Shown here: piece after piece, positions 24,130 to 33,599 of the stretch
How positions within the stretch are numbered: position 1 is the first letter of the stretch
How the letters are laid out: every line of letters begins with the position of its first letter
From: Druceiella hillmani
Lineage: Eukaryota; Arthropoda; Insecta; Lepidoptera; Hepialidae
Assembly (NCBI GenBank): GCA_039881145.1
Contig: JAYKKI010000052.1
Coordinates: 9,553,501-9,617,500, forward strand
Length of the DNA stretch: 64,000 nt
Direction: 5' to 3'
The notes under the pieces: model-generated
Told to the model about the DNA's origin: nothing
What the model saw: only the letters and a program-made list of their open reading frames with translations
The model's database searches: none
Translations under genes and position numbers: made by a program

Positions 24130-24330
24130 CCAACCGGCCTAACGACGTGTCACGTCACGCCCCTGCGATTGTTCCCCTCAATAAATAACCGTGACCTATC
24201 ATTGCTGAGCCGGCTTAAAGTGTTTAAGGTCACGTAGAGATACTTAACCTAACTACGGCTAACGTGGTCGGCGGCAGTAATATGTGCCCGTCCATATGAG
24301 ATACGATGAATTGATTGCAGAGGACAATGA
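24130..24330. other. GC-richer block with nuclear-receptor-like half sites
   Basis: Contains 'cgacgtgtcacgtcacgccc', 'ctgagccggcttaaagtg' and 'acgtggtcggcggcagtaat'. It holds 'aaggtcacg' (24,228 region) and 'ccgtgacct', which match the AGGTCA half-site bound by FTZ-F1/ERR-type receptors. No open frame. It is a candidate regulatory element, by composition only. Confidence 0.25.
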
Positions 24331-25218
24331 CATTTTTTACTTAAATTAATAGCTCTATAGGTAGATGATATTCGAACTTAATCCTAATTGACGAAAGGTA
24401 TTTATTTGCTATTTCCAATAAAGGTTCTTCTTTTACACCTTCATTCATAATGTCTCAAAATAATATTACGAAAAATAGCACTACCAATGACTTTAATCTC
24501 TTTTAATTCAGTTTTAATAAAAGGACCAAATTAATTTTCATACCTCAAAAGAAATTTGTCTAAACTTAGGTAAGAATCAACCCATTCAAAAAAAATAAGG
24601 CAGCCTAAGAAACCATTAAAGGGGAAATAGTTAAATAAACACATAATCTTTTAGGTTCGTAATTTTGTTAAAATTACCAATCTTTGTCCATCCCCGTGCC
24701 ATAAAATTTCAGCCTCCAAAAAAATGTCCTCTAAAAATTCATTATCTGAACATTGTTTTTATATTACATTCGTGGTTACTCATTTTGCTTACTTTTACCT
24801 AAAATAGCGGATGTACAAAAATCCAGAAAACTTTAAAGATATATTTATAAATATTTACAAAGCACAATATCCAAATCGCGCAATAGCTACATACATCATA
24901 AACGAATATTCATAGATGTAGGTACTTTTTTAGGAATAAGAAATTAGTGGAATTTTTCAAAACAAAACCCACCTGCAATTACGGCTAGGTTTTTTCTTTA
25001 TTGAATATTAATTATATCAATCACCTGTCTTCAGCATTTGAGCTGAGAACTTGTAATCAAGAACATGATCGAAAGTTAAAACATCACGTGCAAACAAACT
25101 TTAAAAGCACTCTAACTTAAACAATCTCTAAAAAGGTTCGCATGAAGTATGCTTTTTACGTTCAACCAAAGACAACGAAAATGTTTGACAAAAACCGATT
25201 AGTTTTATCTGCATATTT

Positions 25219-25752
25219 TATTGAAAACAGTTCAGACAGTATTTTACCAGAAAATTTGCCAGCACCGTTTAATGGATACTTCTAACTTAAAGGTTTTCAC
25301 AGTCTGTAGCCACAGGTTTTTTTTAATTGAAAAATTTGGTTACAAATTAAAAAAAAACAATTACTTGAAGGAAGCTTTTACTATCTATAAGAATGGTTAT
25401 TGAAAATATTTCAGCTAGTATTTTTTCCGAAAATTTCCAACATTGATTGACGGACAATTCTAACTTAAAAATTTTCAGCAATCTGTAGGCACAGGTTTTT
25501 GTTAATTCGAGAATTCAGTTAAAAAATTAAAAAAGAACAATTACTTGAAGGAAGCTTTTACTGTCTATAAGAGTACTGAAAATATTGCAGACAATATTTT
25601 ACCAGAAAATTTGCCAACACCGTTTAATGGACATTACTAACTTAAAAATTTTCAGCAATCTGTGGACACAGGTATTTATTAATTGAAGGATTCATTTAGA
25701 AATTTAAAAAAAGAACAATTATTTGAAGGACGCTATTACTATCCGTAAGACT
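25219..25752. repeat. Tandem repeat, about 177 bp x 3
   Basis: Units start near 25,219, 25,398 and 25,574. Each contains 'tgaaaa-a-ttcagacagt', 'ttttaccagaaaatttgcca', 'aacaccgtttaatggac', 'aacttaaaaattttcagcaa', 'tctgtagccacaggt' and 'acaattacttgaaggaagct'. The first unit is open for 60 codons (25,221-25,403), but the others are not open in the same frame, so I do not call a gene. Confidence 0.9.
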
Positions 25753-25759
25753 GATTGGA

Positions 25760-26390
25760 ATTGCATAAATAATTCCATTTCTGAGTCACAGTGAATAAAA
25801 ATTTCCAGATCATTTGCGTTCAAATAGTATCTAGGATAAATATTTGTGACAAGAGTAACAATGAATGTGATAACTACAGATGAAAATAGATTTCACCCCT
25901 CAGATACTCCAGCATCTAGTCAATTCATTCCGAACAAAAGTTTGAAATTGTATCATTTTCCACGTAACATATTTTTCTGTATCATTTATTTTTTTCTCTT
26001 TTTCCATGTGTATCATTTGTTTTTTCCTCTTTTTTCATATGTGTTTCATAGCTATGTTAAATAAACAATTGAAATTTATAATTTCTGGAGAGTAATTATG
26101 TTTCTTATTGACGGAAAAGCTAATTGGAAAAGGAGAAAATGGTGCCACTGATATTGATAGTGTCAACATTCACGGTTTTCCAAATTATTTATTTCCAACA
26201 CAATGATTATGTTCTAATAAATTTCAATGATTTCTCTTACATAATCAATCATGATATTCCTAACGAAACAATTCTCTAACTCACTTGAATCTGCGACCCT
26301 ACAATATCATAGTCACTATAAGATATCTTATCACTTTTCTCTGTAGGTATTGCCATAGTCACTAGACTGTGAAAGGCGATTCGCGAAGCT
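25760..26390. other. AT-rich DNA, nothing recognised
   Basis: One 72-codon frame (25,846-26,064) ends in a Phe/Ser-rich low-complexity tract made by repeated 'tatcatttgttttttcctct'-type words. No motif supports coding. Confidence 0.4.
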
Positions 26391-26394
26391 ATTT

Positions 26395-26640
26395 CCTAGG
26401 CCGCTGACACATCTAACAGATAGTGATGGAACGAGGCGATATTAAGGGCGTGAAGCTAAGCCGGCGGGCGAGTAATTAAGCCGGCGACAAGACAGATCGT
26501 CCGCGCCGCGCGGTGTACCCGCCCGCCCTGCCAGCCGAAACAAAAGTTTGCCGATGTGCGACATCGGTTATGGCTACATACACGCACTTTCGTAAGCGGC
26601 CTACTACTTTTCTCCGCGAAGTAAGTTCAAACAATGATGG
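26395..26640 (+). promoter_or_regulatory. CpG-rich block ending in a splice-donor-like site
   Basis: This is the most CpG-dense stretch of the window ('gccggcgggcgagtaattaa', 'cgtccgcgccgcgcggtgta', 'cccgcccgccctgcc'), surrounded by AT-rich DNA. It ends at 26,611-26,626 with 'tctccgcgaa' followed by 'gtaagt', a full consensus for a 5' splice site. It could be a 5' non-coding first exon of a gene whose later exons lie outside or are unrecognised. It could also be a CpG-rich mobile-element piece. The 66-codon frame after it (26,680-26,880) begins with an Arg/Lys-rich segment but has no known domain. Confidence 0.3.
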
Positions 26641-27734
26641 AATACAAATTCCAAGTTGTCGGGTGTACTTTAAGTTGGCTTGAAGTTTAATTTATCTATG
26701 GCGCCTCGAAAATTAATGCGCCGACGAACTAAGCGGCGAAAAGACTTAAGTACAGTGCAAAAGATCTTGATACTTTCACGTAATTTTAGTGTTCTGTACC
26801 TAATATTGCAAAACAGAACACTGTTAGAATCGAATCAATATGATATTACTATGGATTTCACGGCTTCCTTTATCACTTGATATGAAGTAAACTAAAATTT
26901 GTCTTAAACAAAAGTTAGGAAAAATGAATATTATGTTTCAAAACATTTGCAGTTAAACGTAGAATATCTCACAATTCCATTGTAAAACGAGATGGCGGAT
27001 AATTTTTTTGTCTAAGTCAATAATTTTACCGTCCAAAAGAGTTGTTTAATTAATCTGTCAAGTACGCGCCACAACATTCCGTACATATTTAGGCACTTAT
27101 ATACATTTAAATATACATAATATTTCTATTAAACTACAAATATTATTTTCTCACAATGTAAATATATTGTCCACTATATCTTTCACTGGCGTAAATCGTG
27201 CCACATGTTCGAAAAATGATGATATATAGAATCATAGCTATGGTTTTCTTACAACCTTTTAATAGACATCCAAAAATCTACATTTTTTATAATGTTAGAT
27301 TCCATTATGTCGAAGAAAATGAAGAAAATTGCCTTATTTCAGAATATCTCTGAATGTATAATAGCTACAATTATTTAAAAAAATAGTCAAAGTTCAAGTT
27401 TCTACGTAAAACAATGATGGAATACATGTTCTAATCAATTTCAATGTACTTCTGAGAAAAATACCAGTATCAGACGTACACGCGAATGATTGACGAATGA
27501 CACACTTAATCCGACAAATGGGAAATATTTTAATTTTTTCCGATGAAACAAAGTGAAACAAAGGGAAAATGTGGTGTGCGCTATGTGCGAAATGCATGGT
27601 GGGGCCAGTTAAATCGATCACAGAGCACGCTATGAAAGAAATGTGAAAATTCTCGGGACCGTCAAAAAAGTTTTTCGATAATTCCAATTTAAATTTGCTA
27701 TTTATTTCTTGCTGTTTTTAATTTCAAGAAAGAA

Positions 27735-27870
27735 ATGGGCCACAATACTTGTTGTGTTGTGAACTTTAAAAATAATGAGAAAAAAGGTTCGTGTACATTT
27801 CAAACTTTTTTTAAATCGGCCTGGAAACTGAAGCAGAGAAAAAAGTGGATAGTTGTAAAAAGGAAAAAGT
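27735..27870 (+). pseudogene. THAP-domain-like first exon, degenerate
   Basis: From the ATG at 27,735 the frame gives 'MGHNTCCVVNFKNN', then 'CTFQTFFKSAWKL', then 'RKKWIVVKRKK' and a stop. This matches the start of the THAP zinc finger (C-x2-4-C ... F-x-x-F-P ... W). THAP is a C2CH DNA-binding domain found in P-element transposases and domesticated relatives. The second Cys ligand is Phe (ttt), and the usual Pro after the second Phe is Phe, so zinc binding should be lost. A good donor 'aaaaa|gtaagt' sits at 27,869, where the frame would otherwise stop, so this looks like a single exon. No partner exon carrying the later C-x2-H ligands was found. It is probably a transposon or pseudogene remnant. 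Confidence 0.55.
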
Positions 27871-27913
27871 AAGTGGCAAAACCTTTATTGTCGATTTCAC
27901 TTAATCAATTTTA

Positions 27914-28321
27914 TTTTGACGTGATAACGTCTTATAAATCGATTAAAACCGGCTGCACGCATGAAAAAGTGTCACGTTCCGCCTGAGCCTGAGCGTGCAA
28001 GCGAGAGTGCGGAACAAGTGATAGAGAGGCACGATCGGCCCAAGCGTCGGAATTTATCTCTCTTCTCGCGTGACGTTAGAGCTAGTAGTTTGAATAGCTC
28101 TTCTACTGAAACGCCGCCACGCGAGCTTCTTCGAGATTAAAACGAAAAAAATATTTGAATTAACGAGTGTAAATAAATGTTAATTTATCGAAATTGGAAT
28201 TGTAATTTTCAATTAACTCCTTTGTATTATGCAAAATAACAATAATTCAGTGATAATAATTAAATTTAATTCATAAAAGTAATCTTTCATCAATGTTTCT
28301 TTATGATGTTATCACGTAAAA
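27914..28321. mobile_element. Small TIR element with a GC-rich core
   Basis: The left end 'ttttgacgtgataacgtc' (27,914-27,931) and right end 'gatgttatcacgtaaaa' (28,305-28,321) are inverted repeats differing by one gap and one substitution. The interior holds a CpG-rich core at 27,950-28,140 ('gcctgagcctgagcgtgcaa', 'gcacgatcggcccaagcgtc', 'tctcttctcgcgtgacg'). The rest is AT-rich. It lies directly behind the THAP-like exon, so both may belong to one decayed DNA transposon. There is no open frame inside. Confidence 0.45.
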
Positions 28322-28329
28322 CTATCGTC

Positions 28330-30960
28330 CATAAACCGACTTTACAGACAACCAATTTGTTTATGATATTATAAGGTCACTGTTTAAAAAAAGTTATATC
28401 ATTGAAAAATATAACTTAGATATATTAATTTTAATACGTAGTATCATTTTGAGCAAGTGCTAATCTAACAAACATTTATTAATTAATAGAATTTTTAAAT
28501 AAATTAATAAACGAAATAACTTTGCCGTAAATTAATTAATAAGGCCCTGTTACGATACTTACTGTGTTAATGTAACTGAAATTTGTCTAATAATATGGGC
28601 TCATATTGAATAAGTTTTACCTTTAATTCTCAATTCCTCAATATTTCTCACATATTGTGCTAAAACTAATTTATTTCCTTTTGCCAGAGTTTGATGTTAA
28701 AAATATATACGTTTAAAAGATATACTAAGCTTCCAAATTCTTTTCTAATTATTGTATCGATTTGTTTATAAATTGCACATAACATCAAGGATGTTACACA
28801 TTTCTTTATGTTTTTAAGCTGTTAAATAACTCACGCGTCCCGAAATATTGCAGTCGCTAGACGGCGCTGTTGTCGTGTATGCAGATATACACAGATTTAA
28901 AATACTCATCATTGAAACTCGCAAGACTGATAGGATCGTCGAAAAATATCACGTAAAACTCGAAAAGAGCGAAAAACGTATTCATTTTGACAACAATGGA
29001 ATAAATATCAATGATCAGTTTATTTTTATGAATGATCAGTTTATTTTTATGAATGATCAGTTTATATTATAATTAAGCGTCAGTATTGATTATTTTCGGT
29101 AGTCACATCCAAAAAGTTTTCGAATTACTCGATTTTCAGTCTTATTTTTATTCCTTATTAACAATTCTATATACCCGTTAATTACGATAGCTTCTTTTTT
29201 GTTTTACGGTTACGAATATTATTATATTTTTTGCTCTTTTTTAATTGACAATCTCTGAGTTATTTGTTTTTCTTTATCTTTAAAAAATACCTGTTTTTTT
29301 AAAATAACATTCTATTTGTGTAATGCCAGGCCTATTTTCACCCGTTTTTATTCCGTAAACGATAAAAAAACGTTGAATTCTCTATCTCAAATGGTACCTA
29401 TAAATTAGTCTCTAGTGTCTTCAAAAACTTATAAAAACTTCCAAATATGCGTACATTGGCACTGAGATCACTGGAAATTATCAATGTAGTCTGTACCACA
29501 TTGTACAATGAATTGTATGATGACCTGTTCTAAGTTTATATGAATTCTAAATATGATAAGTATACTTAGGAAAGAAATCGATCAAAATCGAAATGTTTAT
29601 CCGTCTGTTTATTTGTATTGGTATTATATGAAAATGACCGGAAAAATTTTGAACGGTTTCCTACATTTTACAAAAGTATAAAGTGAAAAAACATTTTTAT
29701 TTCGGTAATCGTGATAGAATAATCACTAGTACTCTAAACTCAAAATTTGAATATTAATTACCTTATAACTACAAAACAAGTAACGAAAGACGACCAAATT
29801 TGACGTGCGTTAATAACAGAGAAAAACAACGTATTTTCTACGGTATGAAATACTAATGCAATAAAAATTGTGTTTTGGATGATTGTTACTCGATCATACC
29901 TAAACGGTATAACAGATTTCCATAAAATTTAGCACACAGTTTTTATAATCCATATCTTTAACTTGTAAAATAACGTTATTTCTGTAGAAAAAACTCAGTT
30001 TTTTGTTCAATAAATTTAAATACTTCTTACTGTGAATAGATGACACAAGGTGTATTTATCAAATATTTAACGTAATTTATAGATACATGTTGCTATGGTA
30101 TCATTGGGTTAGAAACGAATCTCAAGGTCTTAATAAGATAACCACGCAAACGATGCCGCGAGCAAAAATCTGATAAAACATATTTTTAAGTTACGTCACA
30201 TCAGGAGCGCCTCTACATATGAAGTTAAATCAAAAATATTTTTTCTGCCATGATCGTATAAGACGGCGTTTTCCAAGTATTACATCACGAAAACCGAAGA
30301 AAATTGCTTTCCGCCCACCCTACTCCACAACTTGAGGTTTCAAAGATAAAACGACCCACGTCTTATGCGTCGGAAATTGAGGTATGTTACATTATTTGTT
30401 ATACTCAGTTTGCGAAAAAAACTCCTTAAATATAATTTTTATTCCAGTAGAGCTTAAAGTCTAAAAAGGAAATTAAAATATTTTTCATCGGATGTATGTC
30501 AACGCCAGGAATTCAGGAAAAAACAAAATGTTAGCCTGCTGATGAAAATTTAATTGGCTACAATCGCAAGACCGTCCTGTTTTATACATGTGACTAGTTT
30601 CGGATACGCGGCTTCGCTTACGTAAAAAAAAAAAGAAAAAAATGGTGATTGTGAAAAAGAATTATCTTAGCATCAATGCAGCATTTAGCTGTAGGTTGAC
30701 ATTTTACTATAATGTTCGTAACATATTTATGTTCACACTCGTACTTATATCCACACTCTTATGTCCAATGAAATGATGTTCAAATTGGCAAAAATCACAA
30801 GAATTATTTTGATGAAAACAACATTCGTGTATAGAGTGATCCAATAAAACAATTAGTTTTTAATATATGGTCCCTTTTAGAAACCTATGTCAAATCCATA
30901 AAGTCTAATGGCTGCCATAAAGGCTAGTACTGTCACAAACTTTCATCTTTTCTCTTGAAA
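28330..30960. other. AT-rich DNA, nothing firm
   Basis: 29,570-30,020 has phrases common in insect non-coding repeats ('aatcgatcaaaatcgaaatg', 'ccataaaatttagcacacag'), but no clear boundaries. 28,848-29,072 is open for 74 codons and ends in the 21-bp array. No domain is seen. Confidence 0.35.
29010..29070. repeat. 21-bp tandem repeat x 3
   Basis: Three copies of 'aatgatcagtttatttttat' + 'g', the last one truncated. As the unit is 7 codons, the frame stays open across it ('NDQFIFM' repeated). Confidence 0.92.
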
Positions 30961-30971
30961 ACAGTATCAAC

Positions 30972-31346
30972 ATGGCAATGCTTTATCTATTTTTAGCCAA
31001 ATTATTAAAGTATAAAATTACTTCGAGACAGGCTGTCACTCATTTGGACACGATTGCTTCTCCACCCTCGATATCGATTTTAAGGGCATTTTCACATCAT
31101 AACAGATTATATTTTAAGATAAATTTTTTATCCCATTGTTATTTCCATGAAACGATATATACATACAAAATATCACGGATATTGGTTGAAGAGATGAGGC
31201 ATTTAAGCAGAAAAAATAAACAAAACAAACTTAACTTCATATTTATAGTCTCAGTTAAAATGTTACAAGCATTATCTGCAGTAGCGTATTGTGAAAATTC
31301 TTTTTATGTTTTGGATATTTCACACCGTGACGTCCACCTAAAATAA
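30972..31346 (+). other. 124-codon open frame, unknown
   Basis: This is the longest non-repetitive frame in the window. The product starts 'MAMLYLFLAKLLKYKI', with a mildly hydrophobic N-terminus, and contains 'RILVEEMRHLSRKNKQNK' and 'VSVKMLQALSAVAYCENSF'. I recognise no family. With about 8% stop codons expected per codon in DNA of this composition, a frame of this length is expected roughly once in several windows of this size, so chance is a fair explanation. No promoter, splice or tail signal supports it. Confidence 0.15.
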
Positions 31347-31349
31347 CAT

Positions 31350-32390
31350 CCTTTTCTTTTATATTGTAACGAATGTCTAATGGCGTTGTTTTAATAAATG
31401 TCTGAAACAAATAAAAAATTATTTGTGATTTGACATTTTTAACATTTTTTTAAATAAAAAATATGTTTATATATTAGCAGTCTATGCATTCGAAGTTGCG
31501 GGAAAAACTCCTGCACGTATACGTATAAATATCTTTGAAGATAAACTGCTCTCAAGAGACAAATTGTGTTACTCGGCTGAGTTAAAGTAGGCAAACATTA
31601 ATTCTTGGCTTTGCTTCAAACATGACATTATTTTACTAGTTCACTCATCCTACATACGCCCCGTCTTCTTACGAATTCCGTAAAAACACTTTTTGAAATA
31701 TACAGAAAATTATAACAAAATATTTTCCACGTTTTATATGTTTAAACATGATAATGGATAAGCCAATATTAGGATGGTATGTCGTTATACTTTACGGTAT
31801 GATGTTTGAACTGGAAGCTACTCGTACGTTATTAAACTACTTTGATATCACTTTACTTAATAGTGACAAATTTTCGCAAATTTGTTATAAAAAACAAAAT
31901 GAAAATCGGTAGCAACTGTACTGCAATTTCCAACGTAGAATTACATAGCGGCTGTACAGGAATATTTGTCATATATTAAATGTATATTAAAGAAACTGAA
32001 TTAACGATGGCGTTAATTGCCTACGAATTATTTTCCTTTTTATTATAATAAAAATGATAAAGATATCGCGGTAACATCAACGAAGAGTTCAATAAAAGTA
32101 AAGATAAGAAATAATCAAATCGTAGTCCATCTGCTTTCATGCATGTATATACGCACATTCATATACATGCATGTATGCACATCATAGAATTGGAAAAATT
32201 CCAATTGACTACGGATTTCCATTGTTTTATAGTTCTAAATACTTGTATATCGTATAACTCTCGGAAATATAATAAAACCTACACCGCTCCCCTACAATAA
32301 ACTGACTAACATTAGCAGTGGGAACACGCACATAAACCCACCTTCCGCCATTGTTTTTGAAACATATAAATGCTGTTGGATGTTTCTAAG
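31350..32390. other. Unassigned sequence
   Basis: No coding frame or large repeat was seen. 'acatgcatgtatgcac' and 'catgcatgtatatacgcac' form a small imperfect palindromic cluster near 32,140-32,180. Confidence 0.4.
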
Positions 32391-32396
32391 AGTTAA

Positions 32397-32507
32397 TCTT
32401 TACTAATAGCCCACCTGAAGATGTTGTAATACAACGAAACCTAGGTCGTGGTAAAGAACTTAGAGAAAGCAGAAATAATACTACATCACGTAGTTTCATT
32501 TAATTTT
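32397..32507 (+). mobile_element. Fold-back hammerhead retroelement, half copy
   Basis: Only one arm is present. It begins at 'tctttactaatagcccacct', inside what is the centre of full copies, and runs to 'gtagtttcatttaatt'. The other arm and the tail are missing. No convincing target-site duplication was found. Despite the truncation the hammerhead motif in it is complete. Confidence 0.85.
32398..32456 (+). ncRNA. Hammerhead ribozyme motif (type I), intact core
   Basis: Stem I is CCAC (32,411-32,414) with GTGG (32,448-32,451). A distal helix CTTT (32,398-32,401) / AAAG (32,453-32,456) is set off by an asymmetric loop. The core CTGAAGA lies at 32,415-32,421 (consensus CUGANGA), followed by one extra T. 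Stem II is GTTG-taata-CAAC. GAAA is at 32,436-32,439. Stem III is a minimal ACC-ta-GGT. The predicted cut follows the C of GTC at 32,447. An extra residue after A9 is known from natural viroid and satellite-RNA hammerheads, and short stem III type I hammerheads are known from Penelope-like elements and retrozymes. Activity is inferred, not shown. Confidence 0.75.
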
Positions 32508-32597
32508 TTATAGTTCTTAGCAGAACTAACAAACCGATATACCTCCGAACTCGAAAATCCGTTCCGCCCTCTGTTATCTTATCAAATATTTAAATTT

Positions 32598-33560
32598 ATG
32601 TTTCAAATTACGAACACTCCACGTTACTTAAAGCGACTGGCGTAATTTTTCTCATTTTTTATTTTACCAACAACTTAAATGTTCAATGATTTCATGTTTC
32701 AAATTACGAACACTCGACGTTACATAAAGCGACTGGCGTAATTTTTCTCATTTTTTATTTTACCAACAACTTAAATGTTCAATGATTTCATGTTTCAAAT
32801 TACGAACACTCCACGTTACTTAAAACGACTAGCGTAATTTTTCTCATTTTTTATTTTACCAACAACTTAAATGTTCAATGATTTCATGTTTCAAATTACG
32901 GACACTCCACGTTACTTAAAGCGACTGGCGTAATTTTTCTCATTTTTTATTTTACCAACAACTTAAATGTTCAATGATTTCATGTTTCAAATTACGAACA
33001 CTCCACGTTACTTAAAGCGACTGGCGTAATTTTTCTCATTTTTTATTTGGCCAACAACTTAAATGTTCAATGATTTCATGTTTCAAATTACGAACACTCC
33101 ACGTTACTTAAAGCGACTGGCGTAATTTTTCTCATTTTTTATTTTACCAACAACTTAAATGTTCAATGATTTCATGTTTCAAATTACGAACACTCCACGT
33201 TACGTAAAGCGACTGGCGTAATTTTTCTCATTTTTTATTTGACCAACAACTTAAATGTTTAATGATTTCATGTTTCAAATTACGAACACTCCACGTTACT
33301 TAAAGCGACTGGCGTAATTTTTCTCATTTTTTATTTTACCAACAACTTAAATGTTCAATGATTTCATGTTTCAAATTACGAACACTCCACGTTCCCTAAA
33401 GCGACTGGCGCAATTTTTCTCATTTTTGATTTTACCACCAAGGTAATTTTTCAATGATTCCATTTTTCAAATTACGAACACTCCACGTTGCCTAAAGTAA
33501 GTAGAGTATTTTTTCTCATTTTTTTCTTTGCTAACAATGTAAATTTCTAATGATTTATGT
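32598..33560. repeat. 96-bp satellite, about 10 units
   Basis: Unit starts ('atgtttcaaattacg') recur at exactly 96-bp steps: 32,598, 32,694, 32,790, 32,886, 32,982, 33,078, 33,174, 33,270 and 33,366. All are nearly identical. A diverged unit starts at 33,462 and a very degenerate one near 33,557. Shared words are 'gaacactccacgttacttaa', 'gcgactggcgtaatttttct' and 'ccaacaacttaaatgttcaa'. The left boundary is sharp and the right one decays, as expected where unequal exchange homogenises the centre but not the edge. No open frame. Confidence 0.97.
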
Positions 33561-33599
33561 TTGAAATTAGTGATATTCCAATTTTTTTCATTTTTGGTT

